From: Bacteroidia bacterium
Lineage (GTDB): Bacteria > Bacteroidota > Bacteroidia > NS11-12g > UBA955
NCBI GenBank assembly: GCA_014376345.1
Contig: JACMRS010000234.1
Span: 1 to 9,158, forward strand
Direction of reading: 5' to 3'
DNA: 9,158 nt
Shown: positions 5,896-9,158 of the stretch, one piece after another
Layout: every line of letters begins with the position of its first letter
Position numbering within the stretch: position 1 is the stretch's first letter
The notes under the pieces: generated by a model
What the model saw: the letters and a program-made list of their open reading frames with translations, nothing else
Databases searched by the model: none
Told to the model about the DNA's origin: nothing
Translations under genes and position numbers: made by a program

Positions 5896-8379
5896 TTAAA
5901 TGTTTTGTGAATGACCCTTTTCTTCTCTGTAAATAAGATCAATCGGCCTTAAAACTTTTTCATTCAATAAAGCAATATCAATTACTTCAAGCATATTTTT
6001 GACATAATGAAATGTTAAGCCTTTCAAATAATCTTTAGGAATGTCATCTACATCTTTTTTATTTTCATGACACATGATAATATCTTTAATTCCTGCTCTT
6101 TTAGCTGCAAGAATCTTTTCTTTAATACCACCGACAGGCAATACGCGACCTCTTAATGTGATCTCACCTGTCATCGCCATGTGTGACTTTACTTTTCTCT
6201 GTGTAAATAATGAAGCCAGTGAAGTAAGTATAGTGATACCTGCACTTGGTCCGTCTTTTGGAATAGATCCCGCCGGGAAGTGCATGTGAATGTCCCACTG
6301 ATCAAAAATGCGGTAATCAATGTTCAGATATTCAGCATTCGCTTTCAGAAATGTATGAGCAGTTGTGGCGCTTTCTTTCATTACATCACCAAGCTGTCCG
6401 GTTAATGTTACTTTGCCTTTGCCTTTGGTAAGTGTACTTTCAACAAAAAGAATGCTACCACCCGATGGACTCCAGGCCAAACCTGTTACAACACCTGCAG
6501 TATCATTGTCCTGATAAATTTCTTTCTCCATTTTTTCGGCACCAAGAATTCTTTCAACTTCTTCTTTTGAAAGATTTGGATCTGTAGTTTTATCAGTTGC
6601 AACTTGCATGGCATTAAATCTTACCAATGCTGCAATTCTTTTTTCCAGATTTCTTACACCGCTTTCCCTTGTGTATTGTTCAATTAATCCTTCAATAACA
6701 CTGTCTGAAAGTTTAAACTGCCCTGGTTTTAATCCATGCATTTCTCTTTGCTTTGGAATCAGATATTTTTGTGCAATCTGTATTTTTTCTTCTACAGTAT
6801 AACCGCTGATTTCAATAATTTCCATCCTGTCTAGAAGAGCAGGCTGAATATTGTCAATATTATTTGCAGTAGCAATAAACATTACTTTGCTCAGATCATA
6901 ATCGATCTCAAGGTAATTGTCGTGAAAAGTGGTGTTTTGTTCTGGATCAAGTACCTCAAGCAAGGCAGATGAAGGATCGCCTCTGAAATCGTTTCCAACT
7001 TTATCTATTTCATCAAGTACAAAAACAGGATTTGCTGATTTTACTTTTTTAAGATTCTGAATAATCCTTCCCGGCATCGCACCAATATAGGTTTTACGGT
7101 GTCCGCGAATTTCAGATTCGTCATGAAGTCCGCCAAGTGAAACTCTGATATATTTTCTACCTAAAGCTTTGGCAATACTTTTACCAAGACTGGTTTTACC
7201 AACACCCGGAGGGCCATAAAGACAGATAATCGGACTTTTCAAATCACCTTTAAGTTTTAATACTGCAAGGTATTCTAATATTCTTTGTTTTACTTTTTCA
7301 AGTCCAAAGTGGTCTTTATCCAGCACTTTCTGAGCTTTTACAAGATCGAAATTGTCTTTAGTCAGCTCATTCCAGGGAAGTTCGAGAATAAGCTGCGCAT
7401 AATTAAGGCTTACTGAATAATCAGGACTGGCCGGATTAATTCTTTGCAGTTTATCGAGTTCTTTATTAAAAGCTTCATTGACAGCTTTCGACCATTTTTT
7501 CTTTTTACCAAGTTCACGCAGGTTCATTATTTCCTTATCAGGACTGTCCTGACCAAGTTCTTCCTGAATTGCCCGCATTTGTTGATGCAGAAAGTATTCT
7601 CTTTGTTGTTTGTCAATATCAACACGCACTTTAGATTGAATCTGATCTTTCAGCATCAGCATCTGATTTTCTTTAACAAGTTGCTCAAATACAAGATTCG
7701 ACCTTTCTTTTAAAGTAGGTGCATTCAGGATATTCTGTTTTTCACTTACAGGAATATTGAGGTTGCTGGCAATAAAATTCACCATAAAACTAAGGCTGTC
7801 AATATTTCTGACTGCAAAGCCTGCTTCTGAAGGGATATTTGGTGAAAGGTCTATATTTTTTAATGCAAGATCTTTAATAGAAGAGATCATTGCTTTTAGC
7901 TCTTTGTCTGATTTTCCTTCTTTTGAAGATGCCGGTTTAACTTTGGCTGTCAAATATGGATCAGTGCTAATTGCTTCAACAAGTTCAATTCTTCGCTTGC
8001 CTTGAATGATAACAGTTGTATTGCCATCTGGCATTCGAAGCATTTTTACGATATAAGCTAATGTGCCTACTTTATTAAGATCTTCGAAGCCTGGTTCTTC
8101 AGTATCAGGATTGGTTTGGGCAAATACGCCGATAGTTTTATCACCTTTATTGGCTTCTTTTATCAACTTTATAGATTTGTCGCGCCCTACTGTTATTGGA
8201 AATACAACACCCGGAAAAAGTACTGTATTTCTTATTGGCAGTATCGGTAATGACTCAGGTACTGGTTGCTTATTAATCTCATCTTCTTCCTGTTGTGAAA
8301 AAAGTGGGAAAAAATCTTGCCCTTCGCTGTCATCATCGCCGGTGCGGTTAAGGATAAATGTGTCTTTATTAAATTGCAT
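5896..8379 (-). CDS. lon: ATP-dependent Lon protease (endopeptidase La)
   Basis: Cytoplasmic AAA+ serine protease that unfolds and degrades misfolded and regulatory proteins. The 827 residues follow the LonA plan: an acidic N-terminal stretch (about 10-40), the substrate-binding LON domain starting at LPILPIRNTVLFPGVVFP (44-61), and a helical region to about 370 (REYFLHQQMRAIQEELG). The AAA+ module has Walker A GPPGVGKT (389-396), Walker B FVLDEID (453-459), sensor-1 TANN (504-507) and sensor-2 Arg576 in SGVRNLEKR. The protease domain has catalytic Ser712 in KDGPSAGI and Lys755 in GGIKEK, 43 residues apart as in E. coli (S679/K722). All catalytic residues are present. The start at 8379 follows a good promoter with a short leader and no Shine-Dalgarno. 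No CIRCE-like heat-shock operator is visible upstream. porQ follows on the same strand. Confidence 0.98.
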   Translation of the reverse strand: MQFNKDTFILNRTGDDDSEGQDFFPLFSQQEEDEINKQPVPESLPILPIRNTVLFPGVVFPITVGRDKSIKLIKEANKGDKTIGVFAQTNPDTEEPGFEDLNKVGTLAYIVKMLRMPDGNTTVIIQGKRRIELVEAISTDPYLTAKVKPASSKEGKSDKELKAMISSIKDLALKNIDLSPNIPSEAGFAVRNIDSLSFMVNFIASNLNIPVSEKQNILNAPTLKERSNLVFEQLVKENQMLMLKDQIQSKVRVDIDKQQREYFLHQQMRAIQEELGQDSPDKEIMNLRELGKKKKWSKAVNEAFNKELDKLQRINPASPDYSVSLNYAQLILELPWNELTKDNFDLVKAQKVLDKDHFGLEKVKQRILEYLAVLKLKGDLKSPIICLYGPPGVGKTSLGKSIAKALGRKYIRVSLGGLHDESEIRGHRKTYIGAMPGRIIQNLKKVKSANPVFVLDEIDKVGNDFRGDPSSALLEVLDPEQNTTFHDNYLEIDYDLSKVMFIATANNIDNIQPALLDRMEIIEISGYTVEEKIQIAQKYLIPKQREMHGLKPGQFKLSDSVIEGLIEQYTRESGVRNLEKRIAALVRFNAMQVATDKTTDPNLSKEEVERILGAEKMEKEIYQDNDTAGVVTGLAWSPSGGSILFVESTLTKGKGKVTLTGQLGDVMKESATTAHTFLKANAEYLNIDYRIFDQWDIHMHFPAGSIPKDGPSAGITILTSLASLFTQRKVKSHMAMTGEITLRGRVLPVGGIKEKILAAKRAGIKDIIMCHENKKDVDDIPKDYLKGLTFHYVKNMLEVIDIALLNEKVLRPIDLIYREEKGHSQNI

Positions 8380-8392
8380 GAGTTAGAATCTT

Positions 8393-8423
8393 CAAAAATA
8401 CTTCAATTGCTGAACCAAACCAA
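8393..8423 (-). promoter_or_regulatory. Probable lon promoter
   Basis: On the minus strand TATTTTTG (8393-8400) fits the TAnnTTTG -7 consensus. A TTG at 8421-8423 lies 20 bases upstream as a candidate -33 box; a TTTG at 8416-8419 is nearer, at 15 bases. The lon ATG is 13 bases past the -7 box, giving a leader of about 10 bases. It would also serve porQ. Confidence 0.62.
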
Positions 8424-8568
8424 TAAAATAATTAAAATCTAATCATATTGGCAGGTAGAAGTCAAATTTGCTGAAAGGATGTCCGCAATTATAAATTTAT
8501 CTGTAATTATGACATGAATTGTATAAACATAAAAATTAATTATGTAAATGTACTTTGTATTTTTTATC

Positions 8569-8576
8569 TATATTTG
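8569..8576 (+). promoter_or_regulatory. Probable -7 promoter box of the lipoprotein gene
   Basis: TATATTTG matches TAnnTTTG and lies 26 bases before the ATG at 8603 (14 before an alternative in-frame ATG at 8591). The only nearby TTTG (8554-8557) is 11 bases upstream, too close for a normal -33 box. The 8380-8602 spacer between the divergent lon and lipoprotein genes otherwise holds only A/T-rich sequence. Confidence 0.55.
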
Positions 8577-8602
8577 CATTAAATATAAAAATGTATATAA
8601 AG

Positions 8603-9158
8603 ATGAAAAAATTAGTTTATTCGATTTCCTTGTTAGCTGCTGTGGCGGCTTTAACTTTTACAGGTTGTAAAGACGGTGGTTCCGGCGGTACCGTAACACC
8701 TGAAACTCCAACTCCTTCAATCAGTTTTGTAGCAGGTGCTAACCTTACTTCTATTGATGCTAAGGTTATAAATTCTGACGTTGTGAGCGTTAAAGTACTT
8801 ATTACTTCTACAGTAGATTTGAAAGACGCAAATATCACTCAATCTGTTAATGGTGGTGCTAGTACTATCGTTGTTGATTCTGATACTACTTTCCCAAACA
8901 ATATAAGAACAGCTACTTATACTGTAGTTCTTAAACAAAGCCCAAATAAAAGTGATGTAATTACTTTTACTTTTAAAGCAACCGATAAAAATGCAACAAC
9001 AGGAACTAAATCAATTAAAATTACCACTATTGGTGCTTTAGTTGAATTTTCTAATGATCATATAGTTTATAACAAACAAGCACCGGTAGGTTTTAACAGT
9101 GCATTTGATATCACTTCAGAAGATGATCTTTCTGCTGCTGATGCGTCTAACAAATTGA
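8603..9158 (+). CDS. Secreted lipoprotein with Ig-like region, unknown function (3' truncated)
   Basis: The frame is open from the ATG at 8603 to the window end (185 codons and one base); the TGA in the last three bases is out of frame, so the gene continues beyond the window. Residues 1-21 form a lipoprotein signal peptide (KK, a hydrophobic core, then LTFTG) ending at the lipidation cysteine Cys22, followed by a Gly/Thr/Pro-rich linker (DGGSGGTVTPETPTP). Residues of about 36-125 alternate beta-strand-like stretches rich in Thr, Val and Ser and end in VITFTFKATDKNATTGTKSIKIT, which resembles an Ig-like/PKD-type extracellular domain. A second region begins near 130 (VEFSNDHIVYNKQAP). An in-frame ATG at 8591 would add four residues (MYIK); I prefer 8603 for the standard MKK start. 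The protein should sit in the outer membrane or face the periplasm. I do not recognise a specific family. Confidence 0.85.
   Translation, partial: MKKLVYSISLLAAVAALTFTGCKDGGSGGTVTPETPTPSISFVAGANLTSIDAKVINSDVVSVKVLITSTVDLKDANITQSVNGGASTIVVDSDTTFPNNIRTATYTVVLKQSPNKSDVITFTFKATDKNATTGTKSIKITTIGALVEFSNDHIVYNKQAPVGFNSAFDITSEDDLSAADASNKL

Noticed and set aside
5084..8386. Plus-strand open frames opposite porQ and lon (for example 7444-7713 and 8063-8386)
   Set aside because: They are antisense shadows of two strongly recognised genes with complete motif series.
8380..8602. Heat-shock operator (CIRCE type) upstream of lon
   Set aside because: No TTAGCACTC-type inverted repeat is present; the only palindrome, ATAAATTTAT at 8491-8500, is short and expected in such A/T-rich DNA.
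8617..8938. Two minus-strand open frames of 73 codons opposite the lipoprotein
   Set aside because: They lie antisense to a plus-strand frame with a clear signal peptide and lipobox, overlap each other, and show no RBS, promoter or recognisable motif.
9156..9158. TGA at the window end as the lipoprotein stop
   Set aside because: It is out of frame: the reading frame from 8603 ends AAC AAA TTG A, so the gene is truncated by the window, not terminated.

Overview
The window reads as a chromosomal housekeeping segment from a member of the Bacteroidota. The evidence is: two type IX secretion genes (porT-like and porQ), several upstream regions with the phylum's -7 promoter box TAnnTTTG, A/T-rich leaders that mostly lack Shine-Dalgarno sequences, and a Lon protease and tRNA-guanine transglycosylase whose sequences look typical of that phylum. 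I cannot place it below phylum with confidence; a Chitinophagales- or Sphingobacteriales-type genome would fit.

Layout. (1) Positions 1-2500, plus strand: the C-terminal end of a PorT-like outer-membrane barrel protein, tgt (queuosine tRNA modification) and an LptF/LptG-family permease (LPS export). The genes overlap by 1 and 4 bases, so this is one translationally coupled unit. (2) Positions 2501-3283, minus strand: an enoyl-CoA hydratase/crotonase whose stop codon directly abuts the lptG stop codon. (3) Positions 3387-4594, plus strand: a complete ribosomal-protein operon rpsF-rpsR-rplI (bS6, bS18, bL9), from a well-formed Bacteroidota promoter to a GNRA-capped intrinsic terminator. (4) Positions 4773-8379, minus strand: lon (ATP-dependent protease) followed 61 bases downstream by porQ, probably co-transcribed from the promoter upstream of lon. 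(5) Positions 8603-9158, plus strand: the start of a lipoprotein with an Ig-like region, divergent from lon and cut by the window end.

The most interesting signal is regulatory. The rpsR gene for bS18 carries an 8-base contiguous match to the 16S rRNA anti-Shine-Dalgarno, placed 7 bases before its ATG and written inside the last codons of rpsF. The other genes have either no Shine-Dalgarno or only a shorter (rplI) or distantly spaced (porQ) one. In Bacteroidota the anti-SD is reported to be masked on the ribosome by bS21, bS18 and bS6. A strong SD in front of the bS18 gene is therefore the expected mark of translational autoregulation, in which ribosomes lacking these proteins would read the SD and make more bS18. 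The apparent lack of room for the classical S6:S18-binding leader upstream of rpsF fits this.

The rest is mostly ordinary. Secondary points are the loss of the canonical zinc-binding cysteines in Tgt, a predicted nearly leaderless hydratase transcript, an inverted repeat centred on the lptG/hydratase junction, and the linkage of secretion genes to LPS export and to Lon. I found no mobile element, CRISPR array, tRNA or rRNA, and no convincing new multi-gene system.
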